A stretch of 64,000 bases of DNA from an uncultured Oscillospiraceae bacterium (GCA_949299455.1 CASGAN010000001.1:124001-188000), one strand, 5' to 3'; counted from the first letter of the stretch, positions 50,659-60,272 are shown. The notes: generated by a model not told the origin, from the sequence alone. A program made the numbers and translations.

Positions 50659-50733
50659 GGCCCCATGGTCAAGCGGCTAAGACGACGCCCTCTCACGGCG
50701 TAATCGGGAGTTCGATTCTCCCTGGGGTCACCA
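50659..50733 (+). tRNA. tRNA-Glu (CUC)
   Basis: It is a 75-nt gene with acceptor GGCCCCA / TGGGGTC, anticodon loop CTCTCAC and encoded CCA. No good separate promoter is visible, so it may depend on read-through of the terminator-like hairpins before it. Confidence 0.95.
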
Positions 50734-50738
50734 GACGG

Positions 50739-50776
50739 AAGATCTGGACGCACAAGCGCCCAGATCTTTTCCTTTT
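50739..50776 (+). terminator. Terminator of the tRNA cluster
   Basis: AAGATCTGG (50739-50747) pairs with CCAGATCTT (50760-50768), followed by T-rich sequence. Confidence 0.8.
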
Positions 50777-50822
50777 CCGCGGTGCATTTTTTGACCGCAA
50801 AACGCCCCCCTAAAAAGCAAAT

Positions 50823-50848
50823 AAGCGCCGGACATTTGTCCGGCGCTT
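50823..50848 (-). terminator. Terminator of the alkD-nfo operon
   Basis: A 12-bp perfect stem AAGCGCCGGACA / TGTCCGGCGCTT with a 2-nt centre lies just after the last minus-strand gene. Confidence 0.8.
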
Positions 50849-50851
50849 TGC

Positions 50852-51568
50852 TTATATTTTTCCCAAACGCACTGCACAGAATTCACTGCGCAGTGCGTTT
50901 TTCTGTTCGGGCGAAAGTCTTTTGGAATCGGCGCATTTCTGCACGGCAAGCCGCATGGTTTCAAAATCAAACGCACCGGAAAACAAGATTTTGCGTGTAT
51001 TCGAAAAGTCGTGCACACAGCAGACCGACAGCGCCCACGCCACTGCCATTCGGGCATAATACCCGTCTGTCGAGATGCCGGTGAGCACCGAAAGCGTTTT
51101 TGACAGCCATTGTTCCGATACAAAGTGGTCTAAAAGCATCACTGCCGCAAACCGCCGCGCAAATTCTTCAAAAGAAGATGCAAACGTGCACACAAACGTA
51201 AAGATTTCGTCCTCGTTCTGCTTTGACACCGGAAACACGGCGCAAAAGCTGTCGCACACCGACCAGTTTTCAATCAGCGGTACAAACCGCTCGGTGCGGC
51301 GCAGCCGCTCCTCCAACGAACAGGGCGAAAATGCAAGCAAAAACGCTTGCAGCATCCGTTCTTCAAAGCAGGCGTTTTCTGCATCGAACAGCATGGACAG
51401 CACCGCTTCGTGTTCGTTTTGTTTGATGATCGTTTTGGCGAGCGCACGCAGCTTCGGCAGCCGCACACCGAGCAAATCCGTTCCCGGCGGCAAAAGCCGT
51501 GCGGAAAATGCACGGTAGCCGTCCTCCGCCATCGCACAAAGCGTGCTTTGCAGTTCTTCGCGTGTCAT
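50852..51568 (-). CDS. AlkD-like DNA alkylation repair protein
   Basis: This 238-residue, all-helical HEAT-like repeat protein matches the AlkD family ([14 protein letters not shown], the WSVCDSF segment and [12 protein letters not shown]). AlkD removes bulky or methylated bases such as 3-methyladenine. It overlaps the stop of nfo, whose product cuts the abasic sites that result, so the two enzymes act in sequence. The catalytic aspartate pattern is D107-like (WSVCD). Substrate range is not predicted. Confidence 0.85.
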   Translation of the reverse strand: MTREELQSTLCAMAEDGYRAFSARLLPPGTDLLGVRLPKLRALAKTIIKQNEHEAVLSMLFDAENACFEERMLQAFLLAFSPCSLEERLRRTERFVPLIENWSVCDSFCAVFPVSKQNEDEIFTFVCTFASSFEEFARRFAAVMLLDHFVSEQWLSKTLSVLTGISTDGYYARMAVAWALSVCCVHDFSNTRKILFSGAFDFETMRLAVQKCADSKRLSPEQKNALRSEFCAVRLGKI

Positions 51569-52419
51569 CCGGCCGGCTCCTCTTCCGCACGGCGACCACG
51601 CAGCAGCGCGATCTCCAATGCATAGCCGGGCAGTTCATTCGGCGTTTCTAAGAAAAACGGCAGATGACGAAGGGATGGATGGTTGATGACGCGCACGAGC
51701 GCCTCTGTGCCGATTTGTCCTTCCCCGATTTTTGCGTGACGGTCTTTTTTTGCACCACACGGATTCAGCGAATCGTTTAAATGAATCGCACGCAGGCGCG
51801 AAAGCCCGATTACGCGGTCAAATTCTGCGAGCACGCCGTCTAAATCGGAGATGATGTCATAGCCTGCATCGTGCACATGGCAGGTGTCCAGGCAGACACC
51901 CAGTTTTTCGCTGTGCTCGACTTTATCGATGATGGCGCGCAGCTCCTCAAACGAGCGGCCGACCTCTGTTCCCTTGCCTGCCATCGTTTCAAGCAAAACG
52001 GTGGTGCTCTGCGCAGGATCGATCACCTCATTGAGCATCGACGCAATCCACTCGATGCCCTGCTCAGCACCCTGTCCCACATGGCTGCCCGGATGGAAGT
52101 TATACAGCGCGCACGGCAGCTGTTCTAAACGCACCAGATCATCTTTCATTGTCATACGTGCAAATTCGCGCGTCTGTTCGTCTTTTGATGCGGCATTCAA
52201 TGTGTACGGCGCATGCGCAAGAAGCGGACCGAATGCGTGTTCGTTCATCAGCGCGGCACAAGCGGCGATGTCTTTTTCATCAAGCGCTTTTGCGCGGCTG
52301 CCGCGCGGGTTACGCGTAAAAAACTGAAAGGTATTTGCGCCGATCGAAACAGCGTCTTTCGCCGCGGCGGCAAATCCTTTGGAAACGGACAAATGGCTTC
52401 CGATATAAAATGGGATCAT
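51565..52419 (-). CDS. nfo: Endonuclease IV
   Basis: This zinc-dependent AP endonuclease cleaves DNA at abasic sites in base-excision repair. The 284-residue TIM barrel has the metal-binding segments [36 protein letters not shown] and [12 protein letters not shown], and ends in the FLETPNEL motif. All the usual histidine and acid ligands are visible. It is the first gene of the pair with the AlkD-like protein, overlapping by 4 bp. Confidence 0.95.
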   Translation of the reverse strand: MIPFYIGSHLSVSKGFAAAAKDAVSIGANTFQFFTRNPRGSRAKALDEKDIAACAALMNEHAFGPLLAHAPYTLNAASKDEQTREFARMTMKDDLVRLEQLPCALYNFHPGSHVGQGAEQGIEWIASMLNEVIDPAQSTTVLLETMAGKGTEVGRSFEELRAIIDKVEHSEKLGVCLDTCHVHDAGYDIISDLDGVLAEFDRVIGLSRLRAIHLNDSLNPCGAKKDRHAKIGEGQIGTEALVRVINHPSLRHLPFFLETPNELPGYALEIALLRGRRAEEEPAG

Positions 52420-52517
52420 AGCTCCCCCTCCTTTTTGCGGTTTGTTTTTATTGTATCCGACCGAAACATTTTTTGCAACGGCGCAAAAGAAAAAGATGGT
52501 GCGCGTCTTGCATTTAT

Positions 52518-52525
52518 GCTATAAT
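52518..52525 (+). promoter_or_regulatory. Extended -10 promoter of the TIM-barrel operon
   Basis: TGCTATAAT has the TATAAT at 52520-52525 and a TG extension. A clear -35 is not seen. It precedes the ATG at 52590 by about 65 bp. Confidence 0.55.
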
Positions 52526-52589
52526 GGCAGTGACTAAACGATTTGTTTCGTTCATTGCTTGCCACTCTTTGATTTGGAGGCGATATCAC

Positions 52590-53459
52590 ATGAAAATCGG
52601 AACAACGACGGACGTGCTGACCGTAAACGGCGACGAACATGAGGCAATCCGTACAGCGGCATCCCTTGGCTATACAGCGCTCGACTACACGTATTTTGCC
52701 CATGACAAGGACGATTCCGTCTATCTTTCGGACAACTGGGAGAACTATGCACGTTCTCTGCGGGAAACGGCGGACGCATGCGGCATTTCGTTTTCGCAGA
52801 TGCACGCACCGATGCCTGCACCCATTGGTGCAGAGCCAAATGAGGAACGCGTGCGCAAACTCACGGAACGCGGCTTTTTTGTCGCGGAGATCTTAGGGGC
52901 GAAGGTGTTTGTCATTCACGCAAGACATACACGCGAAAGTGCGATGGGGATGCCCGACGAAGCCGCGCGAATTGCGGCACTGCGCGAATATGAATCGTAC
53001 CTGCCGTTTGCCAAGCAGACGGGTGTGAAAATCGGCGTCGAGAACCTGTTTGCGTGCGATCCGTTCACAAAACGGCTGTGCAAATCACACTGCAGTACAC
53101 CCGAAGAAGTGCTGTGGTTTTTAGAAAAGCTCGGACGCGAACACGCCACCGCTTGCTTAGACACCGGCCACGCCAATATCTTAGGGATTTCCTGCGCAGA
53201 TTTTGTATCATCGCTCGGTGATGCGCTCGGCTGTCTGCATGTGCACGACAACCACGCACTGCTCGATGATCACATCGCGCCGTTTGGCGGAACGATTCAC
53301 TGGGACGAATTTATCGATGCACTGCGCTGTGTGGGCTATACCGGCGCGTTTTCGTATGAGGCGTTCGGCGCATTCAGCAATCAGATGTCGTTTGCCCAGC
53401 GCAAAACGACTGCGTCGTATCTGCTTCATACGGCGGACAATCTGCTCTCAAACAACTGA
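52590..53459 (+). CDS. Sugar phosphate isomerase/epimerase-type TIM-barrel protein
   Basis: This 289-residue protein belongs to the xylose-isomerase-like TIM barrel superfamily. It has the metal-binding segments VENLFACDPF, CLDTGHANI, HVHDNHALLDDH and the closing FSYEAF. It is distantly related to endonuclease IV, which lies divergent from it, but lacks the full zinc set and is closer to sugar isomerases. The substrate is unknown. GGAGGCG precedes the ATG. It begins the run of genes to the VanY carboxypeptidase. Confidence 0.8.
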   Translation: MKIGTTTDVLTVNGDEHEAIRTAASLGYTALDYTYFAHDKDDSVYLSDNWENYARSLRETADACGISFSQMHAPMPAPIGAEPNEERVRKLTERGFFVAEILGAKVFVIHARHTRESAMGMPDEAARIAALREYESYLPFAKQTGVKIGVENLFACDPFTKRLCKSHCSTPEEVLWFLEKLGREHATACLDTGHANILGISCADFVSSLGDALGCLHVHDNHALLDDHIAPFGGTIHWDEFIDALRCVGYTGAFSYEAFGAFSNQMSFAQRKTTASYLLHTADNLLSNN

Positions 53460-53472
53460 AAGGACGTTTTTC

Positions 53473-53910
53473 ATGATTACAGAAACTTCGATTGTGGTGC
53501 GCTATGCCGAAACCGATCAGATGGGCATTGCACACCACTCAAACTACGCTGTATGGTTTGAACAGGCACGCACCGAATATATCAAAGCGCTTGGCATCTC
53601 CTACAGCGAGCTTGAAGCGCGCGGTTTGATGATGCCGCTCACTTCGCTGTATGCGTCGTATAAACAGCCGGCGCATTACGAGGATGTTCTCACCATCCGC
53701 ACGCGCACTTGTCGTGCAACGCCGATTCGCATCCGGCTTGAATATGAAGTGTTCTGCGGGGACACACTGCTTTCTGTGGGCTATACGGAGCATGCCTTTG
53801 TAGACAGCACGACTTTCCGGCCGAAAAACTTAAAAAAACATCAGCCGGAACTGTATACGGCGCTTGATCAAGCAATCGAACCGCCAATCAAAGCACTCGA
53901 ACAAAAATAA
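53473..53910 (+). CDS. Acyl-CoA thioesterase, YbgC/4HBT family
   Basis: This 145-residue hotdog-fold protein starts with the family signature YAETDQMGIAHHSNYAVWFE, in which the aspartate acts as the catalytic residue. It should hydrolyse short acyl-CoA or acyl-carrier thioesters in the cytoplasm. AAAGGAC lies 12 nt upstream of the start. It lies 13 bp after the TIM-barrel gene. The natural substrate is not predicted. Confidence 0.87.
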   Translation: MITETSIVVRYAETDQMGIAHHSNYAVWFEQARTEYIKALGISYSELEARGLMMPLTSLYASYKQPAHYEDVLTIRTRTCRATPIRIRLEYEVFCGDTLLSVGYTEHAFVDSTTFRPKNLKKHQPELYTALDQAIEPPIKALEQK

Positions 53911-53932
53911 ACACCGAAAGAAGGAAACGACA

Positions 53933-54856
53933 ATGAAGTATTTTACACTTGGCGCAACAAAACTCACCGTATCAAACATTGCAATGGGATGCATGCGCAT
54001 CGTCGGCCGCACACAGCCGGAAGTTGAACATCTTGTAAAAACTGCGATGGAGGAAGGCATTAACTTCTTCGATCATGCCGACATCTACGGCGGCGACCAC
54101 GCGTGCGAGCGGTATTTTGCAGAGTCGATCGGTATGAATCCTTCCCTGCGCGAAAAAATGATCATCCAGACAAAATGCGGCATCCGTCCGTTCGGCTATG
54201 ATTTTTCAAAAGAACATATTCTGCGCCAGGTCGACGACAGCTTAAAAGCGCTCAACACCGATTATATCGACGTTCTGCTTCTGCACCGTCCGGACGCACT
54301 GATGGAGCCAAACGAGGTCGCAGAGGCGTTTTCCAAACTGCATGAAAGCGGAAAAGTCCGTCATTTCGGCGTGTCGAACCACAACCCTTCGCAGATGGAG
54401 CTTCTCTCCCGCGCACTGCCGATGCCGCTCTCTGTCGATCAGATGCAGTTAGGCATTGCACACACCCCGATGATTGACCACGGCATGGCAGTCAACATGG
54501 CAATCGATCAGAGCATCAACCGCGACGGCGGTGTCATCGACTACTGCCGCTTAAAGAACATCACCATTCAGGCATGGTCGCCGTTCCAGAAAGGCTTCTT
54601 TGAAGGCCCGGTCATCGGCGACACCGACAAATACAAAGCGCTCAACGAGGAGATGGATCGCCTTGCAAAACAGTACGATGTGACAAGCACCGCAATCGCT
54701 GTTGCATTTTTGACCCGTCATCCGGCGAATATCCAGGTAATTCTCGGCACCACCAGCGAAGCGCACATGAAAGAGAGCATCAAAGGCTCTGATCTGCCGC
54801 TCAGCCGTGAGGAGTGGTACGGTCTTTACAGAGCCGCTGGCAACATGATCCCGTAA
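53933..54856 (+). CDS. Aldo/keto reductase
   Basis: This 307-residue TIM-barrel oxidoreductase has the active-site residues of the family: D near FDHADIYGG (the Y of DxxxY), K in IQTKCG and H in LLLHRPD. NADPH binding is through the C-terminal ILGTTSEAHM region. It resembles the YdhF subgroup. The substrate is unknown. AGAAGG precedes the ATG. It lies 22 bp after the thioesterase and 17 bp before fchA. Confidence 0.9.
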   Translation: MKYFTLGATKLTVSNIAMGCMRIVGRTQPEVEHLVKTAMEEGINFFDHADIYGGDHACERYFAESIGMNPSLREKMIIQTKCGIRPFGYDFSKEHILRQVDDSLKALNTDYIDVLLLHRPDALMEPNEVAEAFSKLHESGKVRHFGVSNHNPSQMELLSRALPMPLSVDQMQLGIAHTPMIDHGMAVNMAIDQSINRDGGVIDYCRLKNITIQAWSPFQKGFFEGPVIGDTDKYKALNEEMDRLAKQYDVTSTAIAVAFLTRHPANIQVILGTTSEAHMKESIKGSDLPLSREEWYGLYRAAGNMIP

Positions 54857-54873
54857 CAAAGGAGCGAACACGA

Positions 54874-55491
54874 ATGGACAAACCGATTGATTTGTTTTTA
54901 GAAGAGCTTTCGTCGAAAGCGCCCACACCGGGCGGCGGCGGCGCTTCAGCGCTTGTCGGCGCAGTCGGCGCATCGCTTTGCTCGATGGTCGGCAATTTAA
55001 CCACCGGAAAGAAAAAGTACGCCGCATATGAAGCGGATATTCAGCGGATTTTAGCCGCTTCCGCTTCCCTGCGCGACCGGCTGTGTGAACTCATCGAAGA
55101 AGACGCCAAGGCATTTGCTCCGCTGGCGGCGGCATACGGCATCCCGAAAGACGCGCCGGACAGAGAAGAAACACTTGAGCAGGCGTTAAAAGCCGCAGCC
55201 GAAGTCCCGCTTTCGATCATGCGCACCGTCGCAGAGGTGATTGACCTGACCGGCGAGCTTGCGGAAAAAGGCTCGACGCTTGCAGTAAGCGACGTGGCAG
55301 TCGCGGCATCTGCGTGCCGCGCAGCACTGTCGGGCGCTGTGATGAATGTGTATATCAATACGAAACTGATGAAAGACCGCGCATTTGCCGATGAGATGAA
55401 CAAAACGGCAAACGAACTGCTCGAAGCAGGAACACTGCGGTGTGACGCGGTCTTTTTCTCGATTGCAGACAAATTGGGAGGACGGTCATGA
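54874..55491 (+). CDS. fchA: Methenyltetrahydrofolate cyclohydrolase (FchA/cyclodeaminase family)
   Basis: This 205-residue helical protein has the family start TPGGGGASALVGAVGASLC and matches the cyclodeaminase/cyclohydrolase group that interconverts methenyl- and formyl-tetrahydrofolate. It overlaps folD by 4 bp. In clostridia a separate FchA often replaces the cyclohydrolase activity of FolD, and the FolD encoded here lacks residues needed for that activity. AAAGGAG precedes the ATG. Confidence 0.87.
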   Translation: MDKPIDLFLEELSSKAPTPGGGGASALVGAVGASLCSMVGNLTTGKKKYAAYEADIQRILAASASLRDRLCELIEEDAKAFAPLAAAYGIPKDAPDREETLEQALKAAAEVPLSIMRTVAEVIDLTGELAEKGSTLAVSDVAVAASACRAALSGAVMNVYINTKLMKDRAFADEMNKTANELLEAGTLRCDAVFFSIADKLGGRS

Positions 55492-56333
55492 ACGAACTGC
55501 GCGGCATGCCGGTTGTCAAAGCGATGAAAGAAGCGCTTTCACAAACGGTCGAAACACTCAAAACTGCAAACGTTACGCCGAAACTCGCTGTGGTGCGGGT
55601 CGGTGCGCGCGGAGATGATCTCTCGTATGAACGCGGTATTTTTAAACGGTTCGAGGGCGTCGGTGCGGCAGTCGAAGTGACAGAGCTTCCGGACGATGTA
55701 TCGCAGGAAGCACTCGAAGCGGCAGTCACTGCACTCGACCGTGACGAATCGGTTCACGGCATTTTATTGTTCCGTCCGCTTCCGCGTCATTTATCGGAAG
55801 CAAGCGTCAAACAGTGCGTTTCGCTTGAAAAGGACGTCGACTGCATGCGCGACGAAAACTTGGCACGCGTCTTTTTGGGTGAATGCCCGTATCCGCCGTG
55901 CACACCGCAGGCGGTCATGGAGCTTTTGCACCACTATGGCATTGACCTGACCGGCAAACGCGTCACAATCGTCGGCAGAAGCCTTGTTGTCGGCAAGCCG
56001 CTGTCGATGCTCATGTTAAAGGAAAACGCAACCGTCACGATCTGCCACACGCGCACAAAAGATGTAAAAGCCGAGTGCCAGCGTGCAGACATCGTGGTAG
56101 CTTGCGCAGGCGTTGCAAAGCTATTAGACCACACGTTCTTCCATGACGGTCAGGTGATCGTGGACGTGGGCATTCACAGCACAGACGATGGCCTTTGCGG
56201 CGACGTCGATTTGTCCGGATGCGACACACTCGACATTCAGGCAACCCCTGTTCCGGGCGGTGTCGGCACCGTGACGACCTCCGTGCTGTTAAAGCACGTT
56301 GTCGAACAAGCACAGCGTACAATCAACACATAA
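55488..56333 (+). CDS. folD: FolD-family methylenetetrahydrofolate dehydrogenase, cyclohydrolase site altered
   Basis: This 281-residue protein has the FolD NAD(P)-binding segment (VGRSLVVGKPLSMLMLKENA) and the folate-domain end ATPVPGGVGTVTTSVLL. In the active site, Y47 is kept but the lysine four residues later, essential for cyclohydrolase activity, is I51, and the usual VQLPLP reads LFRPLP, so the glutamine is F95. The KDVD aspartate (D118) is kept. The enzyme is therefore probably a dehydrogenase only, with FchA (overlapping upstream by 4 bp) making the other step. Confidence 0.9.
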   Translation: MNELRGMPVVKAMKEALSQTVETLKTANVTPKLAVVRVGARGDDLSYERGIFKRFEGVGAAVEVTELPDDVSQEALEAAVTALDRDESVHGILLFRPLPRHLSEASVKQCVSLEKDVDCMRDENLARVFLGECPYPPCTPQAVMELLHHYGIDLTGKRVTIVGRSLVVGKPLSMLMLKENATVTICHTRTKDVKAECQRADIVVACAGVAKLLDHTFFHDGQVIVDVGIHSTDDGLCGDVDLSGCDTLDIQATPVPGGVGTVTTSVLLKHVVEQAQRTINT

Positions 56334-56344
56334 AGGAGAATTGA

Positions 56345-57220
56345 ATGAAGCGAAAAAAATACCGGTGGGGGCGCATCATTGCGGCAATATTGATCGTACT
56401 TCTGCTTTGCACCGGCATTGTGATAGGCATTCGAAGTCTGTTTCGTCCCTACGAAAAGCCACCGCTGTCATCTTCGTCAGTGATACAGGAGTCTTCGGAA
56501 GAGTCGATTGATGTGTCTTCGCAAGAATCGTCTGAAATTTCAGACGAGGAAGCAAGCCTCGTGGAATCTTCGGAAACAGTATCTTCAAGCAAGCCGGCAT
56601 CGTCAAATTCGTCCACATCAGCACAGTCCGCAGGGCTTGCGGGCGGGACTTCCCCCTCGGACTGGAATCTGATTTTAGTCAGCACAAAGCACCCGCTTCC
56701 CGATGACTTTTCCGTATCGCTTGCATCGGTCGGAAACGGATACAAGGGTGACAAACGCGTGGTCTCATCGCTCAATGCCATGATCAAAGGCGCAAAACAG
56801 GACGGTATTACACTGACGGTCTGTTCGGCATACCGCACGAAAGAACGGTCTGCATATCTTTATCAAAGACAGATCGAGCAGTGGTTAGCAAAAGGCTATT
56901 CACGGGAAGAAGCCGAAAAGAAAGCGGCAAAATGGGTCGCGCCGCCCGGTACAAGCGAACACCACACCGGCTTGGCATTTGACATTGTCACACCGTCGTA
57001 TCAGAAGCTAAACCACGGCTTTGCAGCCACTGCCGCTGCGAAATGGATGAAGACACATGCGCATAAGTACGGCTTTATTCTGCGGTATCCCGAAGACAAG
57101 CAGGACATCACCGGCATCACATTTGAACCGTGGCATTTTCGGTATGTAGGCAGAAAAAATGCCAAAATTATTTATGAAAAGGGTATCTGCCTCGAGGAAT
57201 ATATCGATATGATCTCATAA
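56345..57220 (+). CDS. VanY-type D-alanyl-D-alanine carboxypeptidase
   Basis: It removes the terminal D-Ala from peptidoglycan stem peptides. The 291-residue protein has a membrane anchor (about 9-32), a Ser/Glu-rich linker (40-100) and the VanY domain. The zinc ligands are in SEHHTGLAFDI (H207 and D213) and EPWHFRY (H264), with E261 the catalytic acid and the SAYRT segment conserved. It acts outside the cell. It is close behind folD with a short gap and ends the operon before a strong terminator. There are no vancomycin-resistance genes nearby, so a wall-recycling role is more likely. Confidence 0.9.
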   Translation: MKRKKYRWGRIIAAILIVLLLCTGIVIGIRSLFRPYEKPPLSSSSVIQESSEESIDVSSQESSEISDEEASLVESSETVSSSKPASSNSSTSAQSAGLAGGTSPSDWNLILVSTKHPLPDDFSVSLASVGNGYKGDKRVVSSLNAMIKGAKQDGITLTVCSAYRTKERSAYLYQRQIEQWLAKGYSREEAEKKAAKWVAPPGTSEHHTGLAFDIVTPSYQKLNHGFAATAAAKWMKTHAHKYGFILRYPEDKQDITGITFEPWHFRYVGRKNAKIIYEKGICLEEYIDMIS

Positions 57221-57242
57221 ATCAAACATTTCGATTTACAGC

Positions 57243-57278
57243 AAAAAAGGCTTGATTCAAACGAATCAAGCCTTTTTT
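57243..57278. terminator. Bidirectional terminator
   Basis: AAAAAAGGCTTGATTC (57243-57258) pairs perfectly with GAATCAAGCCTTTTTT (57263-57278). It lies between convergent genes. Confidence 0.93.
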
Positions 57279-57296
57279 GATATGGAGTAAAGCGAC

Positions 57297-58711
57297 TTAT
57301 TTCACGTTGAACACGAAAGATTCAAGCGCATAATCACGCACGCTGATGTTCGATGTGATATCGTCCAAAGAAGTCAGCACCTCACCGTTTTTGACAAATG
57401 TACAGTTTTCTGCATTGATCGTGGTGTTGATTGCACGAATCGAGAAGAAATACTGTGCGTTGCCGGTGAGCGAATTTGCTTCGATCCGGCAGTCTTTAAA
57501 TGTCAATGTGCAGTCGTGCGCACCGTTCGGGTCAGGGTTGCCCGATGCATTATCAAAGACAAATGTTGCAAATCCGTTCCAGCCGTCTGCATTGTACGGC
57601 TTATCGTTGTTGCCGATCAATGTGCAGTTTTCAAATGTGAGATTTGCATACGGGGAATGTGTGTTGAGCACTGCCCATCCGGTAATTGTACTGTTGCGGA
57701 TCACTGCAGTGATTTTGTCATTGCCGAATGCACTGTTGATCGCATAGTAGTTTGCGCCCAGAGAACAGCCGTCCATCACAATGGTTACTTCCTCTGCTGC
57801 TTCCCAAACGGAAATGCCTCTTGTATATGTACCTGTAGTTGGGCCCGGCATATCAAGATCTTTCAACGTAATCGTAATGGGCTCTGTTGTTTCTGCCACA
57901 TTAATAACGCGGCTTGCATTAGACGGAATATCGAGCGTATTGCCGTTTCCAACAATGGTTACGTCGCCGGTTGCCTCAATCTGCTCAGACAGTGTAATAT
58001 CATTTTGCAGTGAAACCGGTTTGCCGTCAGCGATTGCGTTTGTCAGCTGGTCCGCTGTCGAAACCGGGATCGGATCATATTCTGCGTCTGCGTCATAATC
58101 GCTTGAGCCGAAGCCGTCTTCCTCAACAGCTGCCTGTTTTGCACGGAGAACAACGTCGAATGTGACGTTTGCACCCTGATAATCGTTGCCTGCGTCCTCT
58201 TTCATTTTCAGGACGACGGAGAACATGTACGGACCACCCGCCCGCTTGATTGTACCAGTTGTAACAACACCGTTTGACAAGTTTGCAAGTGTCCCTTTGT
58301 TCTTTGCATCTGTCAAATCCATTGCATCTTCATCTGTAGTAAAATAAACATCGAGCACATCTGCGATGTTGACATCGTTTGTGCCGCCTTCGGATTTGAT
58401 GTTCTGGAACGAGAGTTCCCAGTCAAACGCCAGAGAGCCTGCGTTTGCGACCTTGAAATCATAACCGAACGATTTGCCCGGCTCCCATGTTACGTCGTTA
58501 AAGAGCGGAGTGTCGTTTGTAACATCCTGATAATCACCTGCGGAAGTCAAATCTCTGTACTCAAATTTTACATCCAGATTACCGCCTGAATGACGTTGCC
58601 TGTGTTTGTAACGCTGTCAGTAAACCATGCAAATGTTGTACCCAGAAGCATCACTGCACAAAGCATCATCGACACAGCGCTCAGCCAAAGGCTTTTCTTT
58701 GTTTTGCTCAT
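57297..58711 (-). pseudogene. TasA/camelysin-like surface protein, broken by a one-base frameshift
   Basis: Reading from ATG 58711 (GGAGG upstream), the frame gives a SipW-type signal with LLGTTFAWFTDSVT and then stops early at AVIWM. Adding one base within the GGCGGT at 58581-58586 restores AGNLDVKFEYRDLTSAGDYQ and joins the 417-residue frame to 57297. The C-terminal part has a beta-helix-like region (residues 200-400 of that frame). Such proteins form extracellular fibres or matrix. The break could be real, a phase switch, or a sequencing error. No signal peptidase SipW is in the window. Confidence 0.8.
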
Positions 58712-58750
58712 TTGCTTTTCCTCCTTTTGTATGATGCAAAATGAATCGAC

Positions 58751-58835
58751 ATGGAATTTGTTTCATGATAATCCTAAAACAAATTTCCATATGGGTGTAT
58801 ATGTTCATTATATCACTGCCATATGGATAGTTCAA
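58751..58835 (-). promoter_or_regulatory. Promoter and leader hairpin of the TasA-like gene
   Basis: On the minus strand, TTGAAC (58830-58835) and TATAAT (58807-58812) are 17 bp apart. In the leader, ATGGAATTTGTTT (58751-58763) pairs with AAACAAATTTCCAT (58777-58790) with one bulge, which may control RNA stability or initiation. Confidence 0.6.
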
Positions 58836-58879
58836 GTAAAATACTTGATTCAAACACCCAGAATTACTGCAAAATAGCC

Positions 58880-58918
58880 AAAAACCCTGTCTGCTTTTTT
58901 AAAGCAGACAGGGTTTTT
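58880..58918. terminator. Bidirectional terminator
   Basis: An 18-bp stem AAAAACCCTGTCTGCTTT / AAAGCAGACAGGGTTTTT with a 3-nt centre lies after the 399-residue gene on the minus strand. Confidence 0.92.
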
Positions 58919-58924
58919 CTTATT

Positions 58925-60124
58925 TCACAGGACATAGTGATCAGCGTTGACCACCTTGCTGCCAAGTACTCCTTTGAGCATATCGGCAATACTTGTCGCT
59001 TCATCCGAAATAGATGCCACATTTTTGCTGGCAAGCTCGATTGCACCGCGCTGTTTCGGTGTGCAGGAGATCTGCGCACAATTTTCGATCGTCAGATTCG
59101 CCTGCTCGAGTTCTTCCGGTGTGATCGATTCATCCACCTGCACATGTGCGCAGTTGCGGATCGTCAGTCCATCCGATGAGGACGCAAGCATTGAGGGAGT
59201 AAGCCGCACGGTAACCTTGTTCTGCACCACACTGCCGCTTAGCACCTCAATCTCGTCAAACACGCCGTCCACTTCGTCAAACGCTTCCGCCAGCGATGCA
59301 GGCAGCATCACCGTGCCGGTCACATACACATACGAAAGCGATTCTAAAAACGGCGCACTCTCCTCGTCGAGTGTCAAATCCCCGTCGATATACAGGATTC
59401 CGCCGTATTTTTTTAGGAGCCTGCGGTCAAGTGTCACATCCTTGTCCACATAGGTGCATCCATCCGGCACGACCGTCAGCTTCGCCTGCTCGCCGACGAG
59501 TGAAACGGCGGTTTCCGTATCCGATTCTGTGCAGACAAGCTCGGGTGTCACAAACTGCACGCCTTTTTGTGCGAGGGCACTCACATCGATGTCCTTTGCC
59601 GTCAGCATGACTTTTTTCCGCACATAATAACGTGCATTCTCCTTTGCCCGCAGGACAAACACACGGTCAGGCACGAATATGCTGTCGAGCACGATGCAGT
59701 CGTCCGGATAGCTTTCGACCACACCGTTTACGGATACATCGCCAAGGCTTCCGGTCAGACTCTGCGGACAGATCACGACGCCGTTTACGACAATTTTGCG
59801 GTACGCGTGCAGATCACAGCCCGGCTCGATCGTCATACATCCGTTTACGACGAGCAGTGTCGGTGTCTGCGGCACTTGTCCCGGATGGAGCGTGAATTTC
59901 CCGTTTTGTGTCGACACGGCAAGCTCTTCCTCCGTATCAAACGTGACATCGCTGTTCATCACCACCGGATACCGCGCCAAAATCGCACGGCTTCTCTCAT
60001 TTGTCAGCAGTACGTCCGCATTGAGGATGATCTGAGCATACCCCTCAAATGCGTCCTCTGCCATTTTGCGTGTGTCGCACACATCGCTGTTGATGATATA
60101 CGCTTTTCCTTCGATTCCGAACAT
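58925..60124 (-). CDS. Hypothetical beta-solenoid-like protein
   Basis: This 399-residue protein has many short alternating hydrophobic stretches (VVNGCMTIEPGC, VVNGVVICPQSL, VSVNGVVES), which suggest a stacked beta-solenoid similar to bactofilins. There is no signal peptide or membrane segment, so it is expected in the cytoplasm. GGAGGAG precedes the ATG. It follows an ECF sigma factor and a 43-residue frame, and is probably their co-regulated target. A structural or scaffold role is a guess. Confidence 0.6.
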   Translation of the reverse strand: MFGIEGKAYIINSDVCDTRKMAEDAFEGYAQIILNADVLLTNERSRAILARYPVVMNSDVTFDTEEELAVSTQNGKFTLHPGQVPQTPTLLVVNGCMTIEPGCDLHAYRKIVVNGVVICPQSLTGSLGDVSVNGVVESYPDDCIVLDSIFVPDRVFVLRAKENARYYVRKKVMLTAKDIDVSALAQKGVQFVTPELVCTESDTETAVSLVGEQAKLTVVPDGCTYVDKDVTLDRRLLKKYGGILYIDGDLTLDEESAPFLESLSYVYVTGTVMLPASLAEAFDEVDGVFDEIEVLSGSVVQNKVTVRLTPSMLASSSDGLTIRNCAHVQVDESITPEELEQANLTIENCAQISCTPKQRGAIELASKNVASISDEATSIADMLKGVLGSKVVNADHYVL

Positions 60125-60140
60125 GATTGCTCCTCCTTTT

Positions 60141-60272
60141 TTAATAAAACCGGATTTCCCGTTTGGTCAGTGTGTGGATGCGGTTTTGCTTGCACCGGAC
60201 AGAGAGGTCCTGTGCATCCGGGGTTTCGCTAAACCCCAAATGATGACCGGTTTGTTTTGCGTTTCGTTTCAT
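60141..60272 (-). CDS. Coupled small basic protein, 43 residues
   Basis: ATG at 60272 overlaps the sigma factor stop (ATGA) and follows GGAGGG. The product starts MKRNAKQTGHHLGFSETPDA, is rich in basic residues and histidine, and has two cysteine/aromatic points. No family. Its tight coupling to an ECF sigma gene fits a small modulator of the sigma factor, but no membrane segment for a usual anti-sigma factor is visible. Confidence 0.5.
   Translation of the reverse strand: MKRNAKQTGHHLGFSETPDAQDLSVRCKQNRIHTLTKREIRFY

Noticed and set aside
56345..57220. A vancomycin-resistance cluster
   Set aside because: The VanY-type gene stands without vanH, vanA, vanX or the vanRS regulators and follows folate genes, so wall maintenance is more likely.
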